Positions 1 to 7,628 of a stretch of DNA of 40,572 nucleotides are shown here, in pieces. Below the pieces are notes generated by a model. The model worked only from the letters and a program-made list of their open reading frames with translations, ran no database searches and was not told the origin of the DNA. The DNA lies in NCBI GenBank assembly GCA_947177165.1, contig CAMWTP010000049.1, positions 1 to 40,572 on the forward strand, written 5' to 3'. Origin of the DNA: an uncultured Lachnospiraceae bacterium. Its GTDB lineage: Bacteria; Bacillota; Clostridia; Lachnospirales; Lachnospiraceae. The first letter of the stretch is position 1, and each line of letters opens with the position of its first letter. The position numbers and the translations under genes are program-made.

Positions 1-2
1 AT

Positions 3-224
3 ATCCATGCAGTCAAATGGAATGGGACAGAATGGAACAACTATATCAATTTTCGTGATTATCTGAACTGCCATCCTGATAAAGCAATGATATACGATGC
101 TTGTAAGAAAAAACTGGCGTTACAATTTCCAGATGACCGAAGAAGCTATACAGAAGGCAAGCAGGAATTCATAGAATGCCTGCTGAAAGAAGCGTATGTA
201 TGGAGACAGCGGCAGGATACATAG
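3..224 (+). CDS. GrpB family protein, C-terminal part (cut by window edge)
   Basis: The frame is open from the left edge and ends at TAG 222-224, giving 73 residues. It reads HAVKWNG, then NFRDYLNCHP, KLALQFPDDRRSYTEGK and a helical end. The FRDYL-x-HP and DRxxYxxGK signatures are those of the C-terminal half of GrpB/UPF0157 proteins, which have a nucleotidyltransferase-like fold and mostly unknown substrates. The N-terminal half lies outside the window. There is no in-frame defect, so the gene is probably intact upstream. Family assignment is from recognised motifs; a precise function cannot be given. Confidence 0.75.
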   Translation: MHAVKWNGTEWNNYINFRDYLNCHPDKAMIYDACKKKLALQFPDDRRSYTEGKQEFIECLLKEAYVWRQRQDT

Positions 225-252
225 ATAAGGCAGAGCCTATAAGACATATTCT

Positions 253-507
253 ATGAAAGTTTCCGATACACAAATGCTGGTAATGACATATATGCCTGAA
301 TATACGGTTTTTGGAGTTTCTACCGATGCGTATACTGTCCGGCCGGGTCAAATTGATGAGACTTTAACGACAGAAAAAGAACAGGATCTGCCAATCTGTA
401 ATTTTAATTATGTACTGATTTGCGATGAAAAAACAAACAAGTTTTATAATAGATTACGAACCGTAAGCGACGAAGGAAGGAAAAAAATGTGTCATATTTA
501 TATTTGA
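253..507 (+). other. short ORF of unknown origin, possibly a gene fragment
   Basis: An 84-codon frame follows the GrpB end. It has an ATG at 253 but no convincing ribosome binding site before it. The protein is mixed and soluble-looking, with no motif I recognise. Its last codons run in the same frame into the small membrane protein remnant at 487-663, being separated from it only by TGA 505-507. It may be the tail of an older gene or a chance frame. Confidence 0.25.
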
Positions 508-663
508 GGAATCATTGGACTAATCTGGCTGGTTGTAGCCATTGTATGCGGGATATCGGGGAACTTCCCGATAATGGGGCTTGACCTGGTTTTAGCAGGT
601 GCCTTCCTGTATTCCGCATATACAATATGGAAAAAAGAAATGGACGGCAAAGGGGATAGGTAA
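487..663 (+). pseudogene. small membrane protein interrupted by TGA
   Basis: A good ribosome binding site (GAAGGAAGG, 471-482 region) precedes ATG 487, but TGA at 505-507 stops the frame after six codons. The same frame then continues open to TAA 661-663 with a strongly hydrophobic stretch (GIIGLIWLVVAIVCG), a second hydrophobic segment and a charged end (WKKEMDGKGDR). This is what a two-helix membrane peptide would look like if a Trp codon TGG had mutated to TGA. That reading is an inference; the alternative is that the two pieces are unrelated. Confidence 0.4.
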
Positions 664-1003
664 GATGGGAGAAGCGCTCCGTACTGTAAAAAGCTCAGCA
701 GATTTCGAGGTATAAGGAGCATGGAACTTTGCTGTTTTCCTCCCACATCCTGGAGAGCATCACGCTGACTATATGAAAAAATCAACTCCCATTTCGGAAT
801 TGTGTACCTACTAAAAACGGGTGGCGGCTTTATAACCCCTCATCGTAGAGGAACTGGCAGCTCTCTTTCCCATCAGTTTGAAGGAAGCGATGTGACTTAT
901 GGATGAAAAACATTGTGCCGATTCTGTTTTAGGACTGGCCAATTAGATAAAGAGGGTTTTTGATACAACGACAGGACGCAGGGTATGCAGTGAAGACAGC
1001 CTG

Positions 1004-1318
1004 TTGGTGCAAAGGGGATATGAGGGCCGCATCATTCCAAAGGACGAGATTGTTTTCTGCGAAATCATAGGCCGGAAAGTATATCTGAACCTGTCTTCCA
1101 GCGAGGTGGTTGATTATTATGAGCGGATTGAAAATCTGGAAACAATACTGGACGACCATTTTTTCCGGTGCCACAGGAGCTATCTCATCAATCTGAGACA
1201 TTTAAAAGGCTATAAAAACGGGACTGCATATATGGATAATGGCAGGGAGATTCCCGTATCACGGCTGCGGAGCAGGGAGTTTTCCAGTGTCGTTTTGCAG
1301 TATATGAAGAATATGTAA
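1004..1318 (+). pseudogene. LytTR DNA-binding domain fragment (receiver domain missing)
   Basis: The frame encodes a LytTR domain: an IVFCEIIGRKVYL strand, a central ETILDDHFFRCHRSYLINL segment and the closing NGREIPVSRLR motif. LytTR domains bind direct-repeat promoters and usually follow a CheY-like receiver of about 120 residues. Here the frame is closed by TAG at 944-946, so no receiver is encoded, and there is no good ribosome binding site at the TTG/GTG starts near 1004. I read it as the surviving tail of a response regulator. A free-standing LytTR protein is possible but less likely. Confidence 0.6.
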
Positions 1319-1411
1319 AAATCTTTTGCATATGGATACGGAATATCTGGTCAACCACTGGCAGATTTGGTAAAAAATCTTCTGCAGAGCGGGAAACTGG
1401 AGGAGGCGGTA

Positions 1412-1560
1412 AGGAGCTGTAGAAAAATAACTGACGCATCGTAAGGCATTGCCCTTTATGCCTTTGCATCCTACGCCTACGTTTTTTGACAATTACGAAG
1501 TAATTTAACCTCGAAAAAATATCCTGCGCAAGTTGCATCGGTTATTTTCCTACAGCTCCT
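1412..1560. repeat. MITE-like element, copy A
   Basis: The element is 149 bp with terminal inverted repeats. The left end is AGGAGCTGTAGAAAAATAAC and the right end is its complement with one mismatch; similarity extends to about 27 bp with four mismatches. It has no coding capacity. It abuts a truncated ABC ATPase gene at 1561 on its right side. The same ends, AGGARCTGTWRAA, occur in copies B (18266-18421) and C (25999-26084), and as solitary ends at 13755-13771 and 15569-15585. Confidence 0.7.
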
Positions 1561-1736
1561 AAATCGGGATTTTCCAGATAATCCGCCTTTTTCCAACGAC
1601 CTTGCCACCACTGTCACCGTCCCTGCCTGGGATACAGAAAGCCACAGATGCATTTGAGCCGAACTGTTTTACCGGAACCGTTTCTTCCTGTAATTCCATA
1701 GATTTTTCCCATTGCAAACATCAATACTATACTCAC
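1561..1736 (-). pseudogene. ABC transporter ATPase, 5' remnant cut by MITE A
   Basis: On the minus strand a GTG at 1736-1734 overlaps the TGA of the lipoprotein gene, a typical coupled start. The frame reads SIVLMFAMGKIYGITG, then Walker A RNGSGKT and LKCICGFLYPRQG, before shifting frame and ending at the MITE edge (1560). An ABC ATPase normally has about 20 more residues between the start and GKIYGITG, so an internal deletion also occurred. The original gene presumably followed the lipoprotein in an operon for an LytTR-controlled transporter. Confidence 0.65.
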
Positions 1737-2851
1737 GAAATTTCCTCTCCTGTGACTGCGTTAAAGCGAAGCGTGTACCTGCTGTCCTCGATCGATGCGC
1801 CATCTATTTCAAAATCTACGCACCATACCGGAATCAGGTCAATCTCCGTAAAGGAGCCTTCCCTCAGAAGCGGAAAATACTCCATCCAGATATTCTTTGC
1901 CTGAAACTCGCTTGTTAAGATCACGTCACCAAATTTTTTCAGGATTGCTTCTTTGATGCCGTCTTCCCCTATAATGACAGCTTCCTTCTGGTATTCGTCA
2001 TAAGGCTCAAACATTCCCATCATGGTTATCATTTCAATCCCATTGTTTGATAACAATGCCGTTATAGAAGCTGGATAAGCCAGAAATCTCTCACTCGTTC
2101 CCCGCAGCCCCGGTTCATTTCGGTATACGGGAATTCCATTTACATTCATTCGGAAAATGATCTGGTACACTTCCATGCCTTCGTCAAACGTGTCGTTTCC
2201 ATATCCCTTTGCTGACAAAAACTGATAGTCGCCATCTTCCATAATTGCCTTTTTCACGGTTTCAAAATCCGCCTGATCCATAGCAACCACATCGAGAACT
2301 TCCAGTTCTCCGCCCACACCAAGCATCTCTATAAAACGCTGCATCCTTGCAATGGCATCCGCCTGGGTCATAAAAGACAGCTCCCTGTCATCTGTCAGTC
2401 CCCTCTCCCCCGCATAAGAGCAATAAGTGCCCAAATGGCTTGCCATATCATTTCTTTGATAGGTAAGTGAGCCGCCCGCAAATTCATCGCTCCCATCAAT
2501 AACAATGGTTCCTTCTGCATTTTGCCCTATTGCTTCCTGTACTTTATCATTGTCAAAGCTTTTTAAGTGCGTAGCATACTCATAAAGGTTATTTTCCGGC
2601 ATTTTCAATTCTGCACTGATAAACAAATTTTCATTCAGTTTTTCATCTATGAAAACTGCTGTGTTCTGTACATCTCCGACATCAATATCTGTTTCGTCCT
2701 GCGCATCTACCATTTGTGCAGCTGTATCTATACTGCTATAATCAATATTTGATGGTTCTTCGCTTTGAGATGTAGTGGCACATCCTCCCAATAATGCCAT
2801 GAGAACAACCATACCCATTGCTGTCTCTATCATTTTTTTATTTTTTTTCAT
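1733..2851 (-). CDS. putative lipoprotein, 372 aa
   Basis: The N-terminus MKKNKKMIETAMGM, hydrophobic core and lipobox LLGGC (Cys about residue 24) mark a lipoprotein anchored on the outer face of the membrane. The rest is soluble and ends with a FNAVTGEEIS motif, as in Lachnospiraceae DUF6034-like proteins that accompany ABC transporters; this family name is tentative. The ribosome binding site AGAGGAGG sits just before ATG 2851. It is the third gene after an LytTR regulator and GHKL kinase and is followed by a coupled but broken ABC ATPase, so its transporter partner is probably lost here. Confidence 0.75.
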   Translation of the reverse strand: MKKNKKMIETAMGMVVLMALLGGCATTSQSEEPSNIDYSSIDTAAQMVDAQDETDIDVGDVQNTAVFIDEKLNENLFISAELKMPENNLYEYATHLKSFDNDKVQEAIGQNAEGTIVIDGSDEFAGGSLTYQRNDMASHLGTYCSYAGERGLTDDRELSFMTQADAIARMQRFIEMLGVGGELEVLDVVAMDQADFETVKKAIMEDGDYQFLSAKGYGNDTFDEGMEVYQIIFRMNVNGIPVYRNEPGLRGTSERFLAYPASITALLSNNGIEMITMMGMFEPYDEYQKEAVIIGEDGIKEAILKKFGDVILTSEFQAKNIWMEYFPLLREGSFTEIDLIPVWCVDFEIDGASIEDSRYTLRFNAVTGEEIS

Positions 2852-2976
2852 CTTAACCTCCTCTTATCTTGAAATCATTTCGCATATTGTTTTTTTCGAA
2901 AAATGACTTTATCACAAAAATGGACGCTGTGCTGTTTCTTGTCATAATTAATATATATTTTTGTAAAAATTGATAA

Positions 2977-3003
2977 GAGCATGACCAGAATATAGCCATG
3001 CTC
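2977..3003 (-). terminator. possible terminator after the GHKL kinase
   Basis: A 7-bp inverted repeat (GAGCATG/CATGCTC, 13-base loop) lies between the kinase stop and the lipoprotein gene. On the minus strand it is followed after a few bases by a short T stretch (ATTTTT). The T tract is weak and offset, so partial termination is likelier than a full stop. Confidence 0.35.
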
Positions 3004-3017
3004 TCCCTATTTTGCTT

Positions 3018-4295
3018 TTACAGCCCATTTTCCATTCTTGCCATGTACAGGAGCAGATTGACGCAGAATATACCCTCCTGTGTCGTGACTGCCATTGTGC
3101 CATTATACTTCTCCACAATCTTCTTCACATTTTTCAATCCGATTCCATGCTGTTCCGTAAAAGGCTTCGTTGTCTTTAGGACCATATCTTTCCCATGCTG
3201 TTCCTCGCACAGGATATGGGAGGATTCAAAACTGTTCTCGATCTTCACCTTCAGAATCCCTCGGTTTAGTTTAACATGAACACTCAGATATTTCTTTTCC
3301 GTCTTGTTCGCTGCCTCAATCGCATTTTCAAGCAGATTTCCCAACAGGACATTGATATCAAAAGAATGCCTGATTCTTTCCGGCAGCATCACTTTCACAT
3401 CCACAGTTTTCAGTTCCTTCTCAGCCTTTTGGAGCATAAAATTGAGTACGCTGTCAATCTCCAGATTTCCGGAGGCAACGATCTCATTGGGGTTCCGGAG
3501 AAAGGAATTCATCTCGTCAATATACTTCTGTATTTCTGTCACGTCATGTTTATTCGCCAGCAGCATCAATTCGTTGAGGTGGTGCTTTATATCATGCCGT
3601 AAGGCTTTTATCTTTTCTTCTCCCCGAAGAATGACATTCAGTTGGTTTGCGTATGCCTGCAGCTGCGTCTTCAGCATTTCCATCTCATATTGCTGCGAAA
3701 TAGAATGCAGCAATAAATTATACAGATACAGCATAGGAAAATTTGCGATCAACAGGCCGATGCTCACAATGGCAAGCCCTATGTCTGTGCAGGTGTCAGT
3801 ATAAATCAACAGAGCAATGACGATAAGGCTGCATACAGGCATCAGAACCAGCGAAATATTTTGGACATCCTCCGCATCCTTATGAATTGTGATCATTTTC
3901 TCTATCACGAACTCACATATGAAAATCAGAAAGAACGATATGACTGCATAAATCTGATCATAGGATTCCCCATCCCGGTAACTGACGAACAGGGATGTAG
4001 CTGCCACATCGCAGCCGCAATTTATCAGATAAATCGTACCAGTTACAAACAGATTTGTCCTGACAGACTTCGTATGCAGCCACACGATTGCGGCGATTCC
4101 CACCAGATTGCATATCATATTGATCCATATCGTGTGAAATTCCCAGAACAACACAGTATTTATGACATAAAAGCAGCCGCAAATAATGTTTTTTTTCTTT
4201 TTGTCCACCTCTGTCCCCAAAAAAACCGACACACATCTGCCAATCAGGAATATCCGGAAAAGATTGGTCAGCGCACAGAGCATGAAATCAAGCAT
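3018..4295 (-). CDS. GHKL-domain sensor histidine kinase (AgrC/VirS type), 425 aa
   Basis: Residues 1 to about 190 are hydrophobic with five to six membrane segments, the usual sensor of AgrC-like kinases. The cytoplasmic part carries the phosphoacceptor motif LRHDIKHH, the N box LLENAIEAA and the G box HGIGLKNVKKIVEKYNG of a GHKL ATPase. The ATG lies 2 bp after the stop of the LytTR regulator gene, so the two are co-translated partners. Such pairs respond to peptides and control bacteriocin, toxin or transporter genes; the signal here cannot be deduced. No pre-peptide gene was seen nearby. Confidence 0.9.
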   Translation of the reverse strand: MLDFMLCALTNLFRIFLIGRCVSVFLGTEVDKKKKNIICGCFYVINTVLFWEFHTIWINMICNLVGIAAIVWLHTKSVRTNLFVTGTIYLINCGCDVAATSLFVSYRDGESYDQIYAVISFFLIFICEFVIEKMITIHKDAEDVQNISLVLMPVCSLIVIALLIYTDTCTDIGLAIVSIGLLIANFPMLYLYNLLLHSISQQYEMEMLKTQLQAYANQLNVILRGEEKIKALRHDIKHHLNELMLLANKHDVTEIQKYIDEMNSFLRNPNEIVASGNLEIDSVLNFMLQKAEKELKTVDVKVMLPERIRHSFDINVLLGNLLENAIEAANKTEKKYLSVHVKLNRGILKVKIENSFESSHILCEEQHGKDMVLKTTKPFTEQHGIGLKNVKKIVEKYNGTMAVTTQEGIFCVNLLLYMARMENGL

Positions 4296-4297
4296 GT

Positions 4298-5002
4298 CTA
4301 TTCCTCCCTCAAAAGCTTGTCCCTCACAAGTTTTCGGTTTACCAGGCTGATCGTCAGTATCGTGCCATTTACCAATTCCACCATCTCATAGGTATACCGG
4401 AAAACATATTCTCTGTTTATGATATAAGACTGATGTATCACGATAAAATCATCCGACAGGCATTTCACGACATTTTTAAGTTTGCCGTAAAATTCAAATG
4501 CTGCTTTCATGGTTACAACCTTTACCTTACGTCCTTTGCTTTCAAAATAAACAATATCCCCCATAGGAATGTAATAGTAATCTTTTCCCTGTTGAAATGC
4601 AAACCGCGCATTTCTCTTTGTTGCAATTTTGAGCGCCATGTCCATCACTTCGTCAATCTGCGCCTGCAGGATTGGCTTGACCAGGAAATCCAGAGGCTGT
4701 GTCTTGAACAATTGCTGCGCATAGGATGCTTTTCCCGAAATATACACGATCTGCAGCCCCATATTGTCCAATTGGTTTCTGATATAAGCGCCCACTTCAA
4801 TACCTGTCATTTTGAACAGTTCTATATCCAGAAAAAGAATATCCAGATAACCGCCGGATACCAGATAATCTCTCAGGCTTTCCCCTGTATACCAGACATT
4901 TGTATCGAGCTGGATATTCTTGTTCTTCGCATACTGCAAAAGCATATCTTCAATCGATGTACAAATATTCTTCCCGTCATCACAAATTCCAATGTTATAC
5001 AT
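4298..5002 (-). CDS. LytTR-family response regulator, 234 aa
   Basis: The receiver domain (about 1-125) has the acidic pair ICDD, the phosphorylation site LFLDIEL and the conserved Lys in LVKP. The LytTR domain (about 140-230) has YFESKGRKVKV, FIVIHQSYIINREYV and the expected length. The ribosome binding site GAGGTG precedes ATG 5002. It is the first gene of a leftward operon with the GHKL kinase and a lipoprotein. The divergent region 5003-5160 is AT-rich and should contain its promoter, but no convincing -35/-10 pair stood out. Confidence 0.9.
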   Translation of the reverse strand: MYNIGICDDGKNICTSIEDMLLQYAKNKNIQLDTNVWYTGESLRDYLVSGGYLDILFLDIELFKMTGIEVGAYIRNQLDNMGLQIVYISGKASYAQQLFKTQPLDFLVKPILQAQIDEVMDMALKIATKRNARFAFQQGKDYYYIPMGDIVYFESKGRKVKVVTMKAAFEFYGKLKNVVKCLSDDFIVIHQSYIINREYVFRYTYEMVELVNGTILTISLVNRKLVRDKLLREE

Positions 5003-5161
5003 ACGGCACCTCGTAATATTATTTACTTTTTAATAATACATCTTTCACGGTAAAAATTTAACATTGTTTGTGATTATATCGCTGAAAAACTGCGATGTCA
5101 AACTCGAAATATTTGATTTTTTATCTATTTGGCTGCAAAAACACAAAAACTTTAGAAAATG

Positions 5162-5189
5162 TTGACTATTTTTAGAAATATGGTATTAT
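5162..5189 (+). promoter_or_regulatory. sigma-A type promoter TTGACT-16-TATTAT
   Basis: TTGACT (5162-5167) is separated by 16 bp from TATTAT (5184-5189), and a TG dinucleotide sits just before the -10. It points at the GHKL remnant that begins near 5203. It is probably the promoter of a former gene whose 5' part has been deleted. Confidence 0.5.
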
Positions 5190-5202
5190 ACTTCTGTTTT
5201 TA

Positions 5203-5532
5203 GTGACACACATTTTTTTGAGATATTCATGTGGTGCGGCGGAAAAGGAGAGTTCTGTGACGTATTATGCACAGGAGCATTTTCTTGTGCTGGAAGTGGA
5301 GAACACATGTGTTGAGACGCATACGGCCAATGACGGAGAAATACATACTTTGCCCCGTTCCACGAAACCAGATGCCCAAAATCATGGTTTGGGGATTGCG
5401 AACGTGCGGGATACTGCGGCAAAATACGGAGGGCAGCTTTATATAGAACAGAATGGGGATCGTTTTATCACAATATTGACAATCGCAAAATCCTGTCTTG
5501 CCATGTACAATGGACAGGATACACAAATTTAG
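5203..5532 (+). pseudogene. GHKL histidine kinase, C-terminal ATPase fragment
   Basis: The frame shows the end of a GHKL ATPase domain: FLVLEVENTC, then NHGLGIANVRDTAAKYGGQLYIEQNGDRF. The sensor, the H box and the N box are all missing, and there is no ribosome binding site at the GTG 5203. The last 20 codons run into the 55-bp repeat that starts at 5471, so the natural C-terminus is probably near residue 90. It is likely a deletion product of a kinase paralogous to the one at 3018-4295. Confidence 0.6.
5471..5525. repeat. 55-bp direct repeat, left copy
   Basis: This segment is 52/55 identical to 7629-7683 and in the same orientation; the three differences are at 5487, 5501 and 5513. It contains an inverted repeat ATCCTGTC/GACAGGAT with a 15-base loop. 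In the right copy one stem pair becomes a G-T wobble, so the hairpin could still form. The two copies enclose the Y RNA-Ro60 cassette. Confidence 0.8.
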
Positions 5533-5557
5533 CCAGGCTATCCAAAATCAAAAAGTA

Positions 5558-5586
5558 TTGACAGTCACAGATATTTTAAGTATAAT
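5558..5586 (+). promoter_or_regulatory. consensus sigma-A promoter TTGACA-17-TATAAT
   Basis: TTGACA (5558-5563) and TATAAT (5581-5586) are both perfect and exactly 17 bp apart, predicting a start near 5593. It is the strongest promoter visible in the window. It reads through a possible 34-codon ORF toward the Y RNA and Ro60. Confidence 0.85.
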
Positions 5587-5607
5587 AAAGGAAAATCAGG
5601 TGGATCC

Positions 5608-5712
5608 ATGGGCAATCAAGGTTTTTATGCAAAATCGGATAGAAATGGTAAACTGTTGTTTATTCGGATACTGAGAAACGGAGATACTTCGAAAGTTACT
5701 ATGATCCAGTAA
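5608..5712 (+). CDS. possible small protein, 34 aa
   Basis: ATG 5608 follows AGGTGG (5599-5604) at short spacing and 15 bases after the predicted start of the consensus promoter. It runs 34 codons to TAA 5710-5712. The peptide begins MGNQGFYAKSDRNGKLLF and is basic and soluble. I do not recognise it. The region also folds (5655-5759), so it might instead be part of a structured leader or RNA. Confidence 0.35.
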   Translation: MGNQGFYAKSDRNGKLLFIRILRNGDTSKVTMIQ

Positions 5713-5759
5713 AGGTTTTGAAACGACTCCTCTGTTTCGACCTCGTTCCGAATAAAAAC
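5655..5759 (+). other. long stem-loop upstream of the Y RNA, possible second structured RNA
   Basis: TTTATTCGGA (5659-5668) pairs perfectly with TCCGAATAAA (5747-5756), and GTT/AAC extends the stem around a bulged G. Inside, GAAAC/GTTTC and GGAG/CTCC continue the helix, and TTACT/AGTAA closes a 7-base loop. A GAGATACTTCG string inside it also occurs in the adjacent Y RNA. There is no terminator T run after it. It could be a degenerate second Y RNA or a leader structure; it overlaps the small ORF. Confidence 0.35.
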
Positions 5760-5769
5760 GAAACATAAT

Positions 5770-5775
5770 TATAAT
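5770..5775 (+). promoter_or_regulatory. -10 box of the Y RNA gene
   Basis: A perfect TATAAT lies at 5770-5775, seven bases before the 5' strand of the outer Y RNA stem (5782). This fits transcription starting at the first paired base. No good -35 is present at the expected place, so an activator, a weak promoter or read-through from 5558 may contribute. Confidence 0.55.
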
Positions 5776-5781
5776 GTGATT

Positions 5782-5921
5782 AAAAACTTTGGTACTAATG
5801 AGAGAGATACTTCGTAGCTCATCTGGTAGAGCAATTTGTTTGGGACAAATTGTAGCTGGTTCGAATCCAGTCGAAGGCGCAAGCCTAAACACCCTCTCTC
5901 ACGCTTTGTCCAAAGTTTTTT
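5782..5921 (+). ncRNA. Y RNA with tRNA-mimic domain (YrlA-like)
   Basis: Nested pairings define a ~140-nt RNA. AAAAACTTTGG (5782-5792) pairs with CCAAAGTTTTT (5910-5920) and ends in a T run, so the outer stem also acts as terminator. GAGAGAG (5800-5806) pairs with CTCTCTC (5894-5900). Inside is a tRNA-like fold: stem 5810-5814/5872-5876, D arm GCTC/GAGC with a GG-containing loop, an anticodon-like arm with loop TTTGGGA (UGG), and T arm GCTGG-TTCGAAT-CCAGT. No CCA end is free; a GGC-GCAA-GCC tetraloop hairpin (5876-5885) follows the acceptor-like stem. Bacterial YrlA RNAs are known tRNA mimics lacking a free CCA, with the end stem binding Ro60. Location 28 bp before the Ro60 start supports this strongly. 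Confidence 0.8.
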
Positions 5922-5948
5922 CTATTTACGGAATCTAAGGTGGGAACT

Positions 5949-7568
5949 ATGTCGAAATATAATACAAAAAGCAGCCCCGAAATGGCTGTGAATGAAATGG
6001 GCGAACTGGCCTATGTGATGTCGGAGAAGGAAAATTTAGTTTCCTGTGTGCTGACGACATTTATGACCCGTTCTTATTATGAAACAGAAGATGAAGCTGT
6101 AGCGAAAATCAAAGCCGCAGCCGATGGCTGCGACCCGCTGTTTGTGGCAAAGACGGCAGTCTACGCCCGCCAGACAGCTAATATGCGTTCAAGCTCCCAT
6201 TTTCTGGCAGCTATCCTGGCTGACCGCGCCTCTGGTACGGAATGGGGCAGGCGGTTTTATGAACGCATTGTAGTGCGCCCGGATGATATCAGTGAAATCT
6301 TAGCCTGCTATGATATCAAACGGAACGCTCTTCCGAATGCAATGCGCAAGGGTTTTAAAAAGGCTTTGGAAAAATTTGATATCTACCAGCTGGATAAATA
6401 TAAAATGACCCGCAAATCGATTTCACTGATCGATTTGTTTAACCTGCTGCACCCCAAAGCTTCTGGCAAAAAGGCCGAAGCTTATGCAGATATAATAAAA
6501 AACCGCGGTAAAAACCTCCATACCATGTACGAGTCCAGGATTCTGGAAAAAGAGATGACTGCCGCAGGCCAAAAGCTGGGAGATGCCCTGGAAAATAAAG
6601 CGCAGGCGATTAAAGCTGTACTGGAAAGCCCAAAAGGGATGCCTGTGTTTAACCTTTTGCGTAACCTGCGCAATATATTCCTTTATGCACCAGAGATGAT
6701 CGGGGAAGCATGCGAGCAGTTGAACCAGCAGGAGAAGATAAGAAATTCCCGCCTTCTCCCCTTCCGCTTTGCTTCTGCCTACACGGAGATCGAAAAACTT
6801 AGCTATGGCAGCACAAACCACACGCAGATCGCTTTTGAATCCGATAAGCAGAATCTGGGCAGCGAAGATGAATTTAACAAAAGGAAACAGCAGCTTTTGG
6901 ATGCCATTGAAAGCGCACTGGAGATTTCCTGCCAAAACATTGAATGTCTGGAGGGAAATACCGCGATTTTAGTCGATCACTCCGGCTCTGTGCGTGGCGA
7001 CGCCGGCGGACAGAGCCGTGTCAGCCAATTTTCCAGGACAACCTGTGCGGCAATCGGCAACCTCTTTGGCGCTATGCTGGCCTACAGGCAAAATGACGTA
7101 TATCTTGGCCTGTTTGGCGACCAGCTGATTGCGCAGTCGCTGAACCGCAGTGAGCGTATGCTGGATTTTGCCCGGCGCAGTTATGCCGAAGGCGCAAAAT
7201 GCGGCCCCGCTACGGAAAACGGCTTATATATCTTCCTGGAAACCTGCATCAGGGAGAAAAAGCATATCGACAACCTTGTTATCTTCTCTGATATGGTGAT
7301 TGGAAAAGATGGCTCAGGAGGCTGGGATAAAACTTCCAATGTCCCCAGAGGTGAATTTGAGCGGCTTTTCAAGGAATTCAAAAAGATTAACCCGCAGTGC
7401 AGGACGGTCTGCGTCAATATCTGCTCCACCAGCGGCAAATCGGTCTTTAACTATCGCCTTGGCGTCCTTGAGATCGCAGGCTGGAGCAGTGCGATCTTTG
7501 ATACGATTAAGAATAACAGCAAGGGGTATCAGGCGATTATTGATGAGATTGAGGCGATTGTTTTATAG
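5949..7568 (+). CDS. rsr: Ro60/Rsr ortholog, TROVE plus vWA domain protein, 539 aa
   Basis: The N-terminal ~330 residues fit a TROVE domain of HEAT-like helices that forms a ring binding misfolded RNA and Y RNA (for example FVAKTAVYARQTANMRSSSH and the FxLLRNLRNI region). The C-terminal ~200 residues are a von Willebrand A domain with the MIDAS motif DHSGS near residue 343. Length matches bacterial Rsr (~530). I choose ATG 5949 because AAGGTGG precedes it by five bases; the upstream GTG 5940 has no site. It lies immediately after a Y RNA and shares its transcript by read-through. Ro60 proteins act in RNA quality control and stress survival. No rtcB/rtcA genes are present in the window. Confidence 0.92.
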   Translation: MSKYNTKSSPEMAVNEMGELAYVMSEKENLVSCVLTTFMTRSYYETEDEAVAKIKAAADGCDPLFVAKTAVYARQTANMRSSSHFLAAILADRASGTEWGRRFYERIVVRPDDISEILACYDIKRNALPNAMRKGFKKALEKFDIYQLDKYKMTRKSISLIDLFNLLHPKASGKKAEAYADIIKNRGKNLHTMYESRILEKEMTAAGQKLGDALENKAQAIKAVLESPKGMPVFNLLRNLRNIFLYAPEMIGEACEQLNQQEKIRNSRLLPFRFASAYTEIEKLSYGSTNHTQIAFESDKQNLGSEDEFNKRKQQLLDAIESALEISCQNIECLEGNTAILVDHSGSVRGDAGGQSRVSQFSRTTCAAIGNLFGAMLAYRQNDVYLGLFGDQLIAQSLNRSERMLDFARRSYAEGAKCGPATENGLYIFLETCIREKKHIDNLVIFSDMVIGKDGSGGWDKTSNVPRGEFERLFKEFKKINPQCRTVCVNICSTSGKSVFNYRLGVLEIAGWSSAIFDTIKNNSKGYQAIIDEIEAIVL

Positions 7569-7590
7569 GTGGGTGATATAGGGAAAAGCA

Positions 7591-7625
7591 AAAAGAGTCC
7601 TGTTGAACAGGATTCTTTTGTTTTT
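7591..7625 (+). terminator. Rho-independent terminator after Ro60
   Basis: AAAAGAGTCCTG pairs with CAGGATTCTTTT around a TTGAA loop, followed by TTTTGTTTTT. It lies 22 bases after the Ro60 stop and closes the cassette just before the right 55-bp repeat. Confidence 0.85.
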
Positions 7626-7628
7626 CCG

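Noticed and set aside
5808..5878. A proline tRNA gene with anticodon UGG
   Set aside because: Only five acceptor pairs form, there is no CCA or free 3' end, a tetraloop hairpin takes that place, and the whole lies inside two further stems next to Ro60. A Y RNA explains all of this better.
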